A DNA stretch of 64,000 nt. Origin: Desulfobacteraceae bacterium (GTDB lineage: Bacteria > Desulfobacterota > Desulfobacteria > Desulfobacterales > Desulfosarcinaceae). The position numbers were made by a program, and so were the translations under genes. The stretch covers positions 1-64,000 of the forward strand of contig JAMOUQ010000054.1 of the NCBI GenBank assembly GCA_027068085.1, read 5' to 3'. Under the pieces are notes generated by a model. That model was not told where the DNA came from. It saw only the letters and a program-made list of their open reading frames with translations, and searched no databases. Below, piece after piece: positions 55,083 through 64,000 of the stretch; the first letter of the stretch is position 1, and each line of letters begins with the position of its first letter.

Positions 55083-56273
55083 TCAGGCGGCCATCAGCTG
55101 GGCCACGGCCTTTTCCAGCCCGTCGATGGAAAGCTCGAACATGGGGAAAATGCGGGCGATGGCCATGATGGTCTGGGTATAGTTCCAGCGGTACCTGGGA
55201 ACCGGGTTGAGCCAGACGCTGTGGCGGAAGGTCTCGGCGATGAACTGGAGACACTCTATGCTGCGCCGGCCGCTGCGCTCGTGAACGTAGATGGAGCCGT
55301 CGGTGGCCATCAGTTCGTAAGGAGCCATGCTGGCATCGCCCACCACGATGAAGCGGGTTTCCGGGTCCATTCCGGCAAACCGGTCGATCCGTACGGGTTT
55401 CTTGTAGCGGGTCGGATCTTCCCAGAGGGTATCGTAGATGGTGTTGTGGAAAAAGTAGGTCTTCAGTTCCTTGAACTGGGCCCGGGCGTAATCGAAGATG
55501 GTCTGAACCACCGGGATATACGGGTCCATGGACCAGCCGCCGTTGTCGATGGCCAGGATCACCTTGAGCCGGTCCCGCAGGCTGCGGTCGAAGACGATTT
55601 CGATCTCGCCGGCGTTTTTCATGGTCTGGTAAATGGTCTTTTCGATGTTGACCTGGTCCTTGGGGCCCTCGGGCCGCATGTGTCGCAGCCGCTTGAGGGC
55701 TTCGCCCACCATGGACTGGGTCAAAGGCCCGCTGAGGGAATAGTCTTTGTAACGCCGCTCCAGGGCCACCTTGACGGCCGACTTGTTACGCGAAACCCCG
55801 CCGACCCGCATGCCGCCGGGATGATACCCTGAATGGCCCACCGGAGACGTCCCTCCGGTGCCGATCCAGCGGCCGCCGCCGTCGTGACGCTCGGTCTGTT
55901 CCCTGAGACGCTCCTTGAAATACTCCAGCAGCTCTTCGGGCGTCATTTTCTGCAGCTCGGATTCATCCATGCCCAGGGCGTCGGCCAGAACCTTGGGATC
56001 ACGGAGCCAGTCCTCCAGCATGGCCCGGGCCATTTCGTCCAGCACCAGGTCGTCGGCATCCGGCAGGTCGGCGCCTTCGAAATGGTGGGCAAAAACCTGA
56101 TCGTAAAGATCGAAATAGCGCTCGCTCTTTACCAGGATGCTGCGGGCTGCGATGTAAAAATCGTCCAGGGTCAGAATCAGCCCTTTTTGCATGGCCCGGT
56201 GGAGGGTCAGAAAAGCAGTCGGGCTTACCGGAATCCCGTTGTCCCGTAACTGGTAGAAAAATTCGACGAACAC
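55083..56273 (-). CDS. CoxE-like VWA-domain protein
   Basis: 396 residues. The N-terminal part is helical (FFYQLRDNGIPVSPTAFL), followed by a Gly-rich stretch. The VWA domain begins near residue 235 with LKVILAIDNGGWSMDPYI, a MIDAS variant (DNGGWS rather than DxSxS). By family it works with a MoxR AAA+ ATPase as a chaperone for metalloenzyme assembly or activation. The MoxR gene lies just upstream on the same strand. The metal site may be weak because of the altered motif. Confidence 0.85.
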   Translation of the reverse strand: MFVEFFYQLRDNGIPVSPTAFLTLHRAMQKGLILTLDDFYIAARSILVKSERYFDLYDQVFAHHFEGADLPDADDLVLDEMARAMLEDWLRDPKVLADALGMDESELQKMTPEELLEYFKERLREQTERHDGGGRWIGTGGTSPVGHSGYHPGGMRVGGVSRNKSAVKVALERRYKDYSLSGPLTQSMVGEALKRLRHMRPEGPKDQVNIEKTIYQTMKNAGEIEIVFDRSLRDRLKVILAIDNGGWSMDPYIPVVQTIFDYARAQFKELKTYFFHNTIYDTLWEDPTRYKKPVRIDRFAGMDPETRFIVVGDASMAPYELMATDGSIYVHERSGRRSIECLQFIAETFRHSVWLNPVPRYRWNYTQTIMAIARIFPMFELSIDGLEKAVAQLMAA

Positions 56274-56294
56274 GGCAAGTCTCCCCGGCCCCGG

Positions 56295-57137
56295 TCAGAT
56301 CAGCCGCCTCCGGCTGACCAAGTTGCTGGCCCGCTGATAGTCCTGGCTCTTTTTGAACAACACCCCCAGGTAGGGCACGTCGCCCTTGGCCAGGTTCTTG
56401 GGGCTGAAGTCCGGGTCTGCCCGCAGGGCCCGGATCCAGTTGATCAGCTCCCGGGTCGCCGGCCGCTTCTCGATCCCGTCCACCTCCCGCAGGCGGTAAA
56501 AAGCGGCGATTGCGTTCCGGGCCAGGGTGTCGCTGATATCCGGAAAATGGACGTTGATTATCTTGCGCATCATCTTGGGATCGGGAAAGGCGATATGGTG
56601 GAAATTGCAGCGGCCCAGAAAGGGATCGGAAAGATCCTTCTTGGCGTTGGAGGTTATGATTATCACCGGCCGGTGCTTGGCCCGGACGGTCTTGTCGATC
56701 TCGATGATATCGAACTCCATCTGGTCAAGCACATCGAGCATGTCGTCCTGGAAATCGGTGTCGGCCTTGTCGATCTCGTCGATCAGCAGGACAGTGCGCA
56801 CGTCGGAGACAAAGGCCTGGCCGATCTTGCCCATCCGGATGTAATCCTCGATGTTGCTGACATCCCGCTTGGAGTCGCCAAAGCGGCTGTCGTTGAGCCG
56901 GGTCAGGGTATCGTACTGGTAGAGGGCCTCCACCAGTTTCATGCTCGATTTCACGTTCAGAACGATCAAGGGCATCTTAAGGCTCTCGGCAATGGCGTGG
57001 GCCAGCATGGTCTTGCCGGTACCGGGTTCGCCCTTGAGCAGCAGGGGCATCTCCAGGGCCATGGATACGTTGACGATCTGGGCCAGCTCTGCATCCAGGA
57101 CGTAACGCGAAGCGCCGGTAAAAGTTTGACTGTTCAT
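56295..57137 (-). CDS. MoxR-family AAA+ ATPase
   Basis: 280 residues. Walker A is LLKGEPGTGKTMLA, Walker B VLLIDEIDKAD, and sensor 1 IIITSNAKKDLSD. The length matches the short MoxR/CbbQ-like group. By family it remodels or activates partner proteins together with the VWA protein encoded next. AAAGGAA precedes the ATG. It starts 18 bases after the MetE-like gene, so the three form an operon. Confidence 0.93.
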   Translation of the reverse strand: MNSQTFTGASRYVLDAELAQIVNVSMALEMPLLLKGEPGTGKTMLAHAIAESLKMPLIVLNVKSSMKLVEALYQYDTLTRLNDSRFGDSKRDVSNIEDYIRMGKIGQAFVSDVRTVLLIDEIDKADTDFQDDMLDVLDQMEFDIIEIDKTVRAKHRPVIIITSNAKKDLSDPFLGRCNFHHIAFPDPKMMRKIINVHFPDISDTLARNAIAAFYRLREVDGIEKRPATRELINWIRALRADPDFSPKNLAKGDVPYLGVLFKKSQDYQRASNLVSRRRLI

Positions 57138-57155
57138 TTTTGTTTTTCCTTTCGT

Positions 57156-58229
57156 TTAACTGTACTCCAAACGCAGCCTTTGCGACAGATCGCGGGTCAA
57201 GGCAAGCACTTTCAGGGCCTGATCGACACTTAGGGAGCCCGTGCCGCAGCTGGGAGTGACCAGCGAGCGGCCAACCAGCCTCTTTACCGCTATCCCCAGG
57301 GATGCAACCTGCTCCAGGTCGCCGACCAGGCTGCGATACAAATCATCTGGGGTGGCAGCGGCTATATCTTCGGCATGGCCGGTGGGCACCTTGCCCCAGG
57401 CCAGGATCCCTCCGCCGTCGATGAAAGCCTTGATGGCGTCGCCGTACAGAATGAAACGGTCGAAATAGCCAAAGGCGTCGAAATTGACTATGTCCGCCCC
57501 GGATTCCAGGATCAGGGACCAGTCGGTGTTGGCACAAACGTGAACTCCGGCCAGAGCGCCCTGCCGGTGGATGGCGTCGATCACCTCATGCAGCATGGCG
57601 GCCACCTGCTGCCGGGAGATACTGATGAACTCCGATGAGCCGAACCCGGCCAGGGCCGGCTCATCGATGAAGATGATCACCGGGCGGGCAAATTCGGCCA
57701 GCTTGGCCGCCTGCCAGGCCGCCTTGAGGGCCACCAGCTTGACCCCGGCATCGCGCAGGGTGTCGTCGTAGACTATGGCCCGCTTTTCCTGATCGCAGAC
57801 CCCGGTGCATAAGGTGAAGGGCCCTGTTATCTGTCCCTTGAGGGCTTCCACCGGCTGCCCGAGCCGGGCCAGTTTTTCCAGGAAGACATAAAATCCCTTT
57901 GCGACCGCAGGATCGAGGGCAAGCGGCGACTGTTCCAGCCTGGTGATGTCTTCACAGGCTTCCAGGTAAATCCGGAAAAACTCCACCAGACCGCTTTCGA
58001 AATCGTCGCCGGTGGTGTCAAGCCGGGCCATGTCGAGGGGCGTCTGCAACCCAGGCATACCGGAAAGAAACTGGGGAATCATCTTTTCCCCGGCATTGGC
58101 CGGCAACTGGGGCCACAATGGTATCTCGGGCGTATATTCGAAAATCAGTTCCACCGCCTGCCGGTGATCGGTCAGGGGCAGGCTGCCGATGAGCACCGGC
58201 AGAGCCCGGGGCTGAAAAACAGTCTGCAT
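57156..58229 (-). CDS. Core MetE-like methyltransferase (cobalamin-independent methionine synthase catalytic domain)
   Basis: 357 residues from the ATG at 58229, with GGTGG six bases upstream; a GTG at 58274 is less likely. It is a single TIM barrel like the C-terminal half of MetE or UroD-type methyltransferases. GQITGPFTLCTG and IIFIDEPALAGFG are typical. Candidate zinc ligands are His and Cys in GVHVCANTDW and Cys in VTPSCGTGS; at the usual Glu position an Asp appears (VNFDAF). By analogy with core methionine synthases of anaerobes, the methyl donor may be a corrinoid protein. Confidence 0.82.
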   Translation of the reverse strand: MQTVFQPRALPVLIGSLPLTDHRQAVELIFEYTPEIPLWPQLPANAGEKMIPQFLSGMPGLQTPLDMARLDTTGDDFESGLVEFFRIYLEACEDITRLEQSPLALDPAVAKGFYVFLEKLARLGQPVEALKGQITGPFTLCTGVCDQEKRAIVYDDTLRDAGVKLVALKAAWQAAKLAEFARPVIIFIDEPALAGFGSSEFISISRQQVAAMLHEVIDAIHRQGALAGVHVCANTDWSLILESGADIVNFDAFGYFDRFILYGDAIKAFIDGGGILAWGKVPTGHAEDIAAATPDDLYRSLVGDLEQVASLGIAVKRLVGRSLVTPSCGTGSLSVDQALKVLALTRDLSQRLRLEYS

Positions 58230-58335
58230 GCGGAGCCACCTTTCCAAGTGTCTGTCAAAATCTCTTCCAACCACATAAAGTACAGTAATCTATCATCTGG
58301 CTGCCTGATAGACAAGCTCTTTGCAAATTGCCGAA

Positions 58336-58364
58336 TTGACACTCCCCGGACCGGGTGTTATAGT
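58336..58364 (+). promoter_or_regulatory. Strong sigma-70 promoter before zinc-finger/tatA genes
   Basis: TTGACA, a 17-base spacer and TATAGT, about 47 bases before the ATG at 58411. The spacer holds CCCGGACCGGG, a small inverted repeat that could bind a repressor. Confidence 0.65.
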
Positions 58365-58410
58365 TCCAGCCGACCACGTAAGGCAAGCGTTTGGCCCAAC
58401 AGAGGCGCAA

Positions 58411-58812
58411 ATGGGAGATATAATCTCACTGGATGAAAAACTCAATTTGTCAGCCTCGCAAAAGGCCGCCGTGGCCCGCAGGAGAAAGATCGCGGCTGTT
58501 CGCCGCATCTTCCAGTCCACCCATGGGGCCGACAGATGCGAACGGTGCGGTACGGCGCTGACCCCCGAGAATCGGGGCAAAGCCAGGCGGCTGCATATGC
58601 CTTACAGGTTTTGCGACAGCTGCGCGGATGAATACAAAGATTATATTGGCATGCTCCAGGGCTCGCGGGACGAATCCAGTTACTGGCACAATGAAGCCTG
58701 GATGAAAGTCTGGCGGGCATGGATCGACTATCACGGCGCAATCGACACCTATCTCAGGTCAGACGAGTTCAAGCGCCTTGTCAGTGAACTGCAATCAGAA
58801 CCCGTGCCCTGA
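58411..58812 (+). CDS. Small zinc-finger protein, unknown function
   Basis: 133 residues from the ATG at 58411, with GAGG six bases upstream. A basic helix ([18 protein letters not shown]) precedes a zinc-binding set: CERCGTAL and [12 protein letters not shown]. The C-terminal part is helical and Trp-rich. No family was recognised. It is the first gene downstream of a strong promoter, followed by tatA. It may bind nucleic acid, but this is inference. Confidence 0.65.
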   Translation: MGDIISLDEKLNLSASQKAAVARRRKIAAVRRIFQSTHGADRCERCGTALTPENRGKARRLHMPYRFCDSCADEYKDYIGMLQGSRDESSYWHNEAWMKVWRAWIDYHGAIDTYLRSDEFKRLVSELQSEPVP

Positions 58813-58867
58813 AAAAGAGCCGTCAACTCCGGTCTTTTCGGCGGCCTGTCAAGGGCTAGGAGGTAGC

Positions 58868-59062
58868 ATGTTTGGAATTGGAATGCCGGAATTGATAATC
58901 ATCCTGGTGATCATCCTGATCATCTTCGGCGCCGGGAAGCTGCCTGAAATAGGCGGCGGTATGGGCAAAGCGATCCGTAATTTCCGTAATGCCACCCGGG
59001 AGACCGGGAAAAAGCAACCGGATCAGATTGAAAAGGACAAAAAAGAAAATTCCGAAGCCTGA
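58868..59062 (+). CDS. tatA: Twin-arginine translocase subunit TatA/TatE
   Basis: 64 residues from the ATG at 58868, with GGAGG upstream. [20 protein letters not shown] forms the single membrane helix, followed by the [20 protein letters not shown] amphipathic helix and a charged tail. By family it forms the Tat pore; DsrO in this window carries a Tat signal. tatB/tatC are not in the window. Confidence 0.95.
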   Translation: MFGIGMPELIIILVIILIIFGAGKLPEIGGGMGKAIRNFRNATRETGKKQPDQIEKDKKENSEA

Positions 59063-59302
59063 GAAACAAAGGCCCTGCTCCACACCAGCCTGCCGAGACG
59101 TCAGCTGCCGGCAGATTCCGATATCCGGAAAGCCGCCGCCGGAAACAGTGCGCCCGCCCGGAAATTTTCAGGCCCTCCGGGCAGGCGGCCACCGTCCGGC
59201 TTGCAATTTGCGAATTGAGAATTAGGTTTATCCAAACATTTTCTGCAATCTTTCTTTTGCCGGCAGTTTGAAGGTTTCCGACAATCTTTCAGGGAGGCAT
59301 GA

Positions 59303-61123
59303 ATGGAAAAACACCACAAATTTTCCATATGGTACGTTTTACTAGGCTTCTGGCTGGTCCTTGTCTTCCAGCACATACTGGTGACCGCCATGGCCATCAA
59401 AACCATACCATACAGCGAATTTCTGCGTCTGCTCAACGAGGGCAAGATCATCGAAGTGGCCATCGGCGCCAACCAGATCCAGGGCCGCATGCGCCTTTCC
59501 GACGATCCTTCCGACCGGGGAACGTTGTTCCGCACCGTCCGGGTCGATCCTGAAATAAGCGAACTGCTGGCAAAACACAATGTCACCTTCAAGGGCGAAC
59601 TGCAATCGACCTTCATGCGTGACCTGCTGTCGTGGATCGTGCCGGTCTTCATGTTCGTCGGCATCTGGTATATCGCCATGCGCCGCATCCAGAGCCAGCA
59701 GCCGGGTTTCATGACTCTTGGCAGGAACAAGGCCAGGATCTACGAAGAAAACGAGCTTGGGGTTACCTTCGACGACGTGGCCGGGGTCGACGAGGCCAAG
59801 CAGGAACTGATGGAAGTGGTCGACTTTCTCAAAACACCGGAAAAATACAGCGCCATCGGCGGCAGAATCCCCAAGGGTATATTGCTGGTGGGCCCGCCCG
59901 GAACCGGCAAGACCCTGCTTGCCAAGGCGGTCGCCGGCGAAAGCGGGGTTCCTTTTTTCAGCATGAGCGGATCAGAATTCGTGGAGATGTTCGTCGGTAT
60001 GGGCGCTGCCCGGGTACGGGATCTTTTCACCCAGGCCAAGCAAAAAGCGCCGTGTATCATCTTCATCGACGAACTGGATGCCCTGGGCAAGGCGCGGGGC
60101 ATCGGCCCGGTGGCCGGCCATGATGAAAGAGAGCAGACCCTCAACCAGCTGCTGGTGGAAATGGACGGTTTCGATCCCAGCGTCGGGGTGATCCTGATGG
60201 CCGCCACCAACCGGCCTGAAATCCTGGATCCGGCCCTGCTGCGGCCGGGCAGGTTCGACCGCCAGGTCCTGGTGGACCGCCCGGACAAGGCCGGCCGGGC
60301 AGCAATTCTCAGGGTCCATCTGCGTAAGATCAAAAAAGCCCCGGATGTCGACCCGGATGAAATTGCAGCCATGACCTCGGGGATGTCGGGTGCCGACCTT
60401 GCCAACCTGGTAAACGAAGCCGCCCTGCTGGCCGTGCGTCACGGCAAGAGCGAAGTGGGAATGGCTGAAATACAGGAAGCGGTGGAGAGGGTAATCGCCG
60501 GCCTGGAAAAGAAAAACCGGCTGATCAACCCGGAAGAAAAGAAGATCGTCGCCCACCACGAAATCGGCCATGCCCTGGTGGCCATGAGTCTTCCGGGAAC
60601 GGATCCGGTCCAGAAGATAACCATCGTCCCCCGTGGAATCGCGGCCCTGGGCTATACCATGCAGGTGCCCACCGAGGACCGCTTCCTGATGAAACGCTCC
60701 GAACTGCTCAACAAGATCGCCACCCTCCTGGGAGGACGGGCGGCCGAGACAATCATCTTCGAGGATATATCCACCGGTGCCCACAACGACCTGGCCCGGG
60801 CCACCGACATCGCCCGTTCCATGGTGGTCGAGTACGGCATGAGCGAAAAGGTCGGCCAGGTCTATTTCGGCGGCAAACAGAATGCGCCCCTGCTGGGCAT
60901 CAACGACGAAATAAGCAAGCCGTACAGCCCGGCCACCGCTGAAACCATCGACCGGGAAATCCAGAGGATCCTGTCTGACCAGTTCAAGCGGGCGGTCGAA
61001 ATTCTGGACTCCAGGCGCCGGGTGCTCGAAGAAGCCGCCGCCATTTTGCTGGAGAAAGAAACCATCGAAGGCCGCGAGCTCAAAGAAATGCTGGACAAAA
61101 AGACCGGTCAACAGGCAGGCTGA
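59303..61123 (+). CDS. ftsH: ATP-dependent zinc metalloprotease FtsH
   Basis: 606 residues. Membrane helices lie near 10-30 and 107-127. The AAA+ domain has [29 protein letters not shown] and the SRH ([19 protein letters not shown]). The zinc site is HHEIGHAL, with the third ligand in [11 protein letters not shown]. By family it degrades membrane and short-lived cytoplasmic proteins. It ends without a long C-terminal extension. A ribosome site GGGAGG lies just upstream. Confidence 0.97.
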   Translation: MEKHHKFSIWYVLLGFWLVLVFQHILVTAMAIKTIPYSEFLRLLNEGKIIEVAIGANQIQGRMRLSDDPSDRGTLFRTVRVDPEISELLAKHNVTFKGELQSTFMRDLLSWIVPVFMFVGIWYIAMRRIQSQQPGFMTLGRNKARIYEENELGVTFDDVAGVDEAKQELMEVVDFLKTPEKYSAIGGRIPKGILLVGPPGTGKTLLAKAVAGESGVPFFSMSGSEFVEMFVGMGAARVRDLFTQAKQKAPCIIFIDELDALGKARGIGPVAGHDEREQTLNQLLVEMDGFDPSVGVILMAATNRPEILDPALLRPGRFDRQVLVDRPDKAGRAAILRVHLRKIKKAPDVDPDEIAAMTSGMSGADLANLVNEAALLAVRHGKSEVGMAEIQEAVERVIAGLEKKNRLINPEEKKIVAHHEIGHALVAMSLPGTDPVQKITIVPRGIAALGYTMQVPTEDRFLMKRSELLNKIATLLGGRAAETIIFEDISTGAHNDLARATDIARSMVVEYGMSEKVGQVYFGGKQNAPLLGINDEISKPYSPATAETIDREIQRILSDQFKRAVEILDSRRRVLEEAAAILLEKETIEGRELKEMLDKKTGQQAG

Positions 61124-61125
61124 AT

Positions 61126-61161
61126 AAAAAAACCTCCGGGTTGCCGTTTCCCGCACGGCAA
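61126..61161 (-). terminator. Possible terminator of BrkB-like gene
   Basis: On the minus strand TTGCCGT pairs with ACGGCAA, and a T-run of seven follows after eight bases. The gap weakens the call. It lies between convergent genes. Confidence 0.35.
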
Positions 61162-61168
61162 GCGGCAA

Positions 61169-62050
61169 TCAGGAAAAGCGCCGCCGCCAGAGCCCTTTGT
61201 GAAGCACATGCAGCATCTCGAGGGTAAACAGCAGGGCGGCGGCCGAATAATATATCCACAGGAGAACGATTACCAGGGAACTCAGTGAACCGTAGAGAAA
61301 ATCGATCCGGGCCACATGGGTAACGTACCAGCCGAAAAGGGAGCGGGCCAGGATCCACAGGGATCCGAAACATACCGCACAGATCAGCCGGTAATTCCAC
61401 CTGATGGATATGTTCAGGAAGATTTTCACCGAAACCAGGTAGAAAACAACCAGCACCACCAGCGATATGGAGTCGAAGTTTGCCAGGTCCAGAACGTGGC
61501 GGACCGTCTCATAGATCGTATTCAGGTACGACTTGCTGTGCAGCACGTCAACCACTTCGCCCACGGCGGTCGAAAGTATTATCCAGATAAAATTGGAGAC
61601 GAAGAGAAACAGCACCGCAAAGATGCTCACCAGGGCGTAGATTGCCTGACCTATCAGCAGGTGGCGTGATTTCAGCCCGAAAATCTTGCGGTAGGACGAC
61701 TCCAGGGTCTGAAAGATAAATCCGCTGACCAGCGGAAGCAGGGCCAGGTTCAGCAACTGGAACGTTCCGCTGGGGGCCCGCATTATATTCGTCTGCAGCC
61801 ATTTCCTGGAGACAAAGGGAATGACATGGCCGATTTCGTCCATCAGCATCTGGCTGACGAACTTTCCCCATTGGGCGTCGGTAAAGACGAGCTTCTGAAT
61901 CTTGGTGAAAATGAACAGACTGAGTGATGAAAAGGGAATGAATGAAAGCAGAAAAAAGAAGGCGATGGACGAAGCCATGGTAAAACCGTCATCGTCCACG
62001 AAATCGCGCATGGTCCTGGCAAGGATACGCCAAACCGCCAATCGCTTCAT
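61169..62050 (-). CDS. YihY/BrkB-family membrane protein
   Basis: 293 residues with about six membrane helices. MRDFVDDDGFTMASSIAFFFLL opens the family core in two parts, and SFIPFSSLSLFIFTKIQ follows. LYGSLSSLVIVLLWIYYSAAALL is the conserved ending. Members were once called ribonuclease BN; that activity is not accepted. Transport is likely, but the substrate is unknown. Confidence 0.9.
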   Translation of the reverse strand: MKRLAVWRILARTMRDFVDDDGFTMASSIAFFFLLSFIPFSSLSLFIFTKIQKLVFTDAQWGKFVSQMLMDEIGHVIPFVSRKWLQTNIMRAPSGTFQLLNLALLPLVSGFIFQTLESSYRKIFGLKSRHLLIGQAIYALVSIFAVLFLFVSNFIWIILSTAVGEVVDVLHSKSYLNTIYETVRHVLDLANFDSISLVVLVVFYLVSVKIFLNISIRWNYRLICAVCFGSLWILARSLFGWYVTHVARIDFLYGSLSSLVIVLLWIYYSAAALLFTLEMLHVLHKGLWRRRFS

Positions 62051-62095
62051 GCAGCCTTCCAGTTGAACGCCCCTTCCAAAATACGGGCCAAGCCT

Positions 62096-62521
62096 TCAAC
62101 TTTCCCCGTAAGTATCATTGAGCAGGTGCTGAATCGTCGTTTTGTCGTAAATAGAAGTTATGGCTCCCTGAACACGGTCCCACAAGGAAATGAAAGCGCA
62201 CTGTCCCTTCAGGGGGCAGTTCTTCTTGCCCGAAAGACAGGCTATGCATTCGGCAGGCATGCCGGGTCTTTCCAGGGCCCTGAAAACCTGTCCCACCGTA
62301 AGCTCATCCGGAGCCAGGGCCAGCCTGTATCCTCCGTAATAACCCCGTTTGGAAGTTACGATGCCGCTGCGCTTCAATTCCGCCAGGATTACTTCCAGAA
62401 AACGGTAAGGAATAGCCTGGTCCTCGGCAATCCGAGAAGCTTTCACCGGGCCGTCGTGAATGCGCCGGGCCAGTTCGAACACGGCCCGCAGTGCGTACTG
62501 CTTCTTCTGGGTTACCAACAT
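62096..62521 (-). CDS. Rrf2-family transcriptional regulator
   Basis: 141 residues from the ATG at 62521; a TTG at 62557 is less likely. The winged helix is AVFELARRIHDGPVKASRIA and VTSKRGYYGGYRLAL. A Cys set CIACLSGKKNCPLKGQC lies near residues 94-110, as in Fe-S-sensing members such as IscR/NsrR/RsrR. By family it would respond to Fe-S status, NO or redox. The target is not apparent nearby; no isc/suf genes lie in the window. Confidence 0.9.
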   Translation of the reverse strand: MLVTQKKQYALRAVFELARRIHDGPVKASRIAEDQAIPYRFLEVILAELKRSGIVTSKRGYYGGYRLALAPDELTVGQVFRALERPGMPAECIACLSGKKNCPLKGQCAFISLWDRVQGAITSIYDKTTIQHLLNDTYGES

Positions 62522-62611
62522 TTTCCGCGATATTCTTTCAATTGGAATTAAAGCCAATCGCCGTGGCTGACGTCCGGATCACCGGATTGCGGCTTACGCC
62601 GCATCCTGTGG

Positions 62612-63040
62612 TCAAAACGGTATATCGTCGTCCTGGCCGTCCGGAATCGGCGGCTCGGGCACACTGTCGGGTCCGGACGGCCTCTGGGCCGGCCCCTGCT
62701 GGGAATCGTCCCGCCCGCCGAGAAACTGGACATCGCTGGCCTGGATTTCGGTCATGTAGCGGGTTACTCCGTCCTGCTCCCAGCTGCGGGTCTGCAGCTT
62801 TCCTTCCACGTAAACCAGGCGCCCCTTGGACAGGTATTGTCCGCAGATTTCACCCAGCCGGCGCCAGGCCACGACCCTGTGCCATTCCACCCTTTCACGC
62901 TTTTCACCGCTTTCCTTGTCTCGCCATTCATCGGAAGTCGCCACCGAAAAATTGGCCACGGCCGTTCCGTCCGGGGTGTAGCGCACCTCCGGGTCTCGCC
63001 CCAGCCTTCCCACGATAATCACCTTGTTTATACCGGCCAT
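62612..63040 (-). CDS. ssb: Single-stranded DNA-binding protein
   Basis: 142 residues. [21 protein letters not shown] opens the OB-fold in two parts, then [16 protein letters not shown] and [16 protein letters not shown]. The acidic tail ends DDDIPF, the standard partner-binding tip. AAGGAAGG precedes the ATG. It is not beside rpsF/rpsR here. Confidence 0.97.
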   Translation of the reverse strand: MAGINKVIIVGRLGRDPEVRYTPDGTAVANFSVATSDEWRDKESGEKRERVEWHRVVAWRRLGEICGQYLSKGRLVYVEGKLQTRSWEQDGVTRYMTEIQASDVQFLGGRDDSQQGPAQRPSGPDSVPEPPIPDGQDDDIPF

Positions 63041-63121
63041 CTTCTCACCTTCCTTCCTTTAGGGCTTTGCAAACATCGCACGCAAGCCAGCCGTTCGATC
63101 TTTTCAGGTTTAAGATCTGCT

Positions 63122-64000
63122 TCAGAGTTTTCCAACCCGCCGATCATCCTTTTTCTTTTTCAAACGCCCTGCCAGGGGAACCCTGACAGCAAGGGCTCCA
63201 TGGGGACAAAGCCCGAAACACTGGTAACAGCGGATACACCTGGCGGCATCGATCCGGATACCCTTGGTACTGAAAGCGATGGCCTGCGCCGGACAGGACT
63301 GCCAGCAGGCGCTGCACAGCTTGCAGCGGCGGTTGTCGGCAACCGGCCTTTGCAGGAAATACTTTTTCTCGCGGCCTGTCCACCGCCGGGAGCGGCCCGC
63401 CAAATCGGCTATGGGCCGTTTGAAATCGGCGGCAATACTGAAATCTCCGGCGGCCCGGACCCTGCCGTCGAAAATACCTTTTTCCTGCGCCCGCCGGCAG
63501 ATCAGCAGGCCGGCCGGGTCAAAGCCAACCAGGGCCGCCGTAGTCTTGTCAACCGCGTACGTGTTAGTGCCGGCCACGACAAGCTCCAGCAGGCGTGAGT
63601 TTCCGGCCACTCCCGGCCCGGCGCCCTCAAGGGCGAGAACACCATCGACTATGGTCAGGGCCGGCCTGACCTTCCGGCAAACGGCCAGCAGCAGATCCGT
63701 CCATGCGGGCCTGTCAAACGCCGTCTCTGCCAGACAGCTTACCCGCTCTTCGGGAGGAAGGCAACCTATCAGGTTGGAGGCCCCTGTCTGAAGCCCAAGA
63801 ACCGTATCGGTTTTAAGCTTCGGCAGGTTGATCACCACATCGGCCCCAAGGGCTTCCCTGGCAATATTCTTTACTCCGAAAGGCTCCCCCAGATCCACTT
63901 TTTCGGTGGCCAGGAAAGACTTCAGTTCCATGTCCAGATCGGAGAGGGCCTCCACGTACCCTCCTTTGCGGGCGATGGTGTCGACCGGGTCGAATACGGG
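63122..64000 (-). CDS. DUF362 protein with two ferredoxin [4Fe-4S] motifs, 5' truncated
   Basis: About 292 residues are visible; the frame is open at the right window edge, so the N-terminus is missing. The DUF362 core shows ADVVINLPKLKTDTVLG, GASNLIGCLPPEER and LTIVDGVLALEGAGP. Near the C-terminus are CKLCSACWQSCP and CIRCYQCFGLCP, two ferredoxin-type cluster sites. The basic tail is Lys-rich. DUF362 proteins are common in anaerobes; their reaction is not established. A redox role is inferred from the clusters. Confidence 0.88.
   Translation of the reverse strand, partial: PVFDPVDTIARKGGYVEALSDLDMELKSFLATEKVDLGEPFGVKNIAREALGADVVINLPKLKTDTVLGLQTGASNLIGCLPPEERVSCLAETAFDRPAWTDLLLAVCRKVRPALTIVDGVLALEGAGPGVAGNSRLLELVVAGTNTYAVDKTTAALVGFDPAGLLICRRAQEKGIFDGRVRAAGDFSIAADFKRPIADLAGRSRRWTGREKKYFLQRPVADNRRCKLCSACWQSCPAQAIAFSTKGIRIDAARCIRCYQCFGLCPHGALAVRVPLAGRLKKKKDDRRVGKL

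Overview
The window looks like a chromosome segment of a GC-rich, strictly anaerobic sulfate-reducing bacterium of the Desulfobacterota (former Deltaproteobacteria). The main evidence is a complete dsrMKJOP operon, a metV-metF pair linked to Hdr/Qmo-type flavin and iron-sulfur proteins, and a core methionine-synthase-like protein. Two genes run off the window: a hybrid histidine kinase on the left and a DUF362/ferredoxin protein on the right. No rRNA, tRNA, CRISPR array, insertion sequence or prophage was recognised.

Layout. 1-5 kb: hybrid kinase, chemoreceptor, rlmN. 5-11.2 kb: a translation operon ffh-rpsP-khpA-rimM-trmD-SPOUT methyltransferase-rplS-rnhB-yraN-rsmI. 11.2-16.5 kb: ADP-forming acyl-CoA synthetase, phosphopantetheinyl transferase, beta-CASP nuclease, MscS channel. 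16.5-17.6 kb: about 1 kb without a recognisable gene. 17.6-22 kb: metV-metF-hdrA-like-mvhD fusion. 22-27.2 kb: racemase, truD, lipase plus DUF6765-like protein, PilZ protein, NifU-like scaffold. 27.3-33.3 kb: RsbRD-like gene and dsrMKJOP, closed by a strong terminator. 33.4-40.4 kb: dus, rplU-rpmA-obgE-nadD-rsfS-gpmI, an EamA permease and an HSDR_N-like protein. 40.5-46.4 kb: zinc-ribbon protein, three envelope lipoproteins, DUF2892, recX, cupin, HU. 46.6-50.8 kb: a GlrK/QseG/GlrR-like signalling operon divergent from a small exported protein that has a near-perfect sigma-54 promoter. 51-55 kb: glycosyltransferase and a multi-PAS hybrid kinase. 55-58.3 kb: core MetE-like, MoxR ATPase and VWA protein in one operon. 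58.3-64 kb: zinc-finger protein, tatA, ftsH, BrkB-like, Rrf2, ssb, DUF362.

How the genes work together. DsrMKJOP passes electrons between the membrane quinone pool, periplasmic haems and a cytoplasmic CCG-type iron-sulfur site for sulfite reduction. MetVF and its Hdr/MvhD partners probably handle the methylene-THF/methyl-THF step of the Wood-Ljungdahl pathway, and the MetE-like protein could draw on the same methyl pool. The most promising less-described units are the MetVF-HdrA-MvhD cluster, the MetE-MoxR-VWA operon, and the sigma-54 promoter, upstream repeats and Shine-Dalgarno-like leader beside the GlrKR-like operon. All functional calls come from reading motifs by eye. No database search was run.
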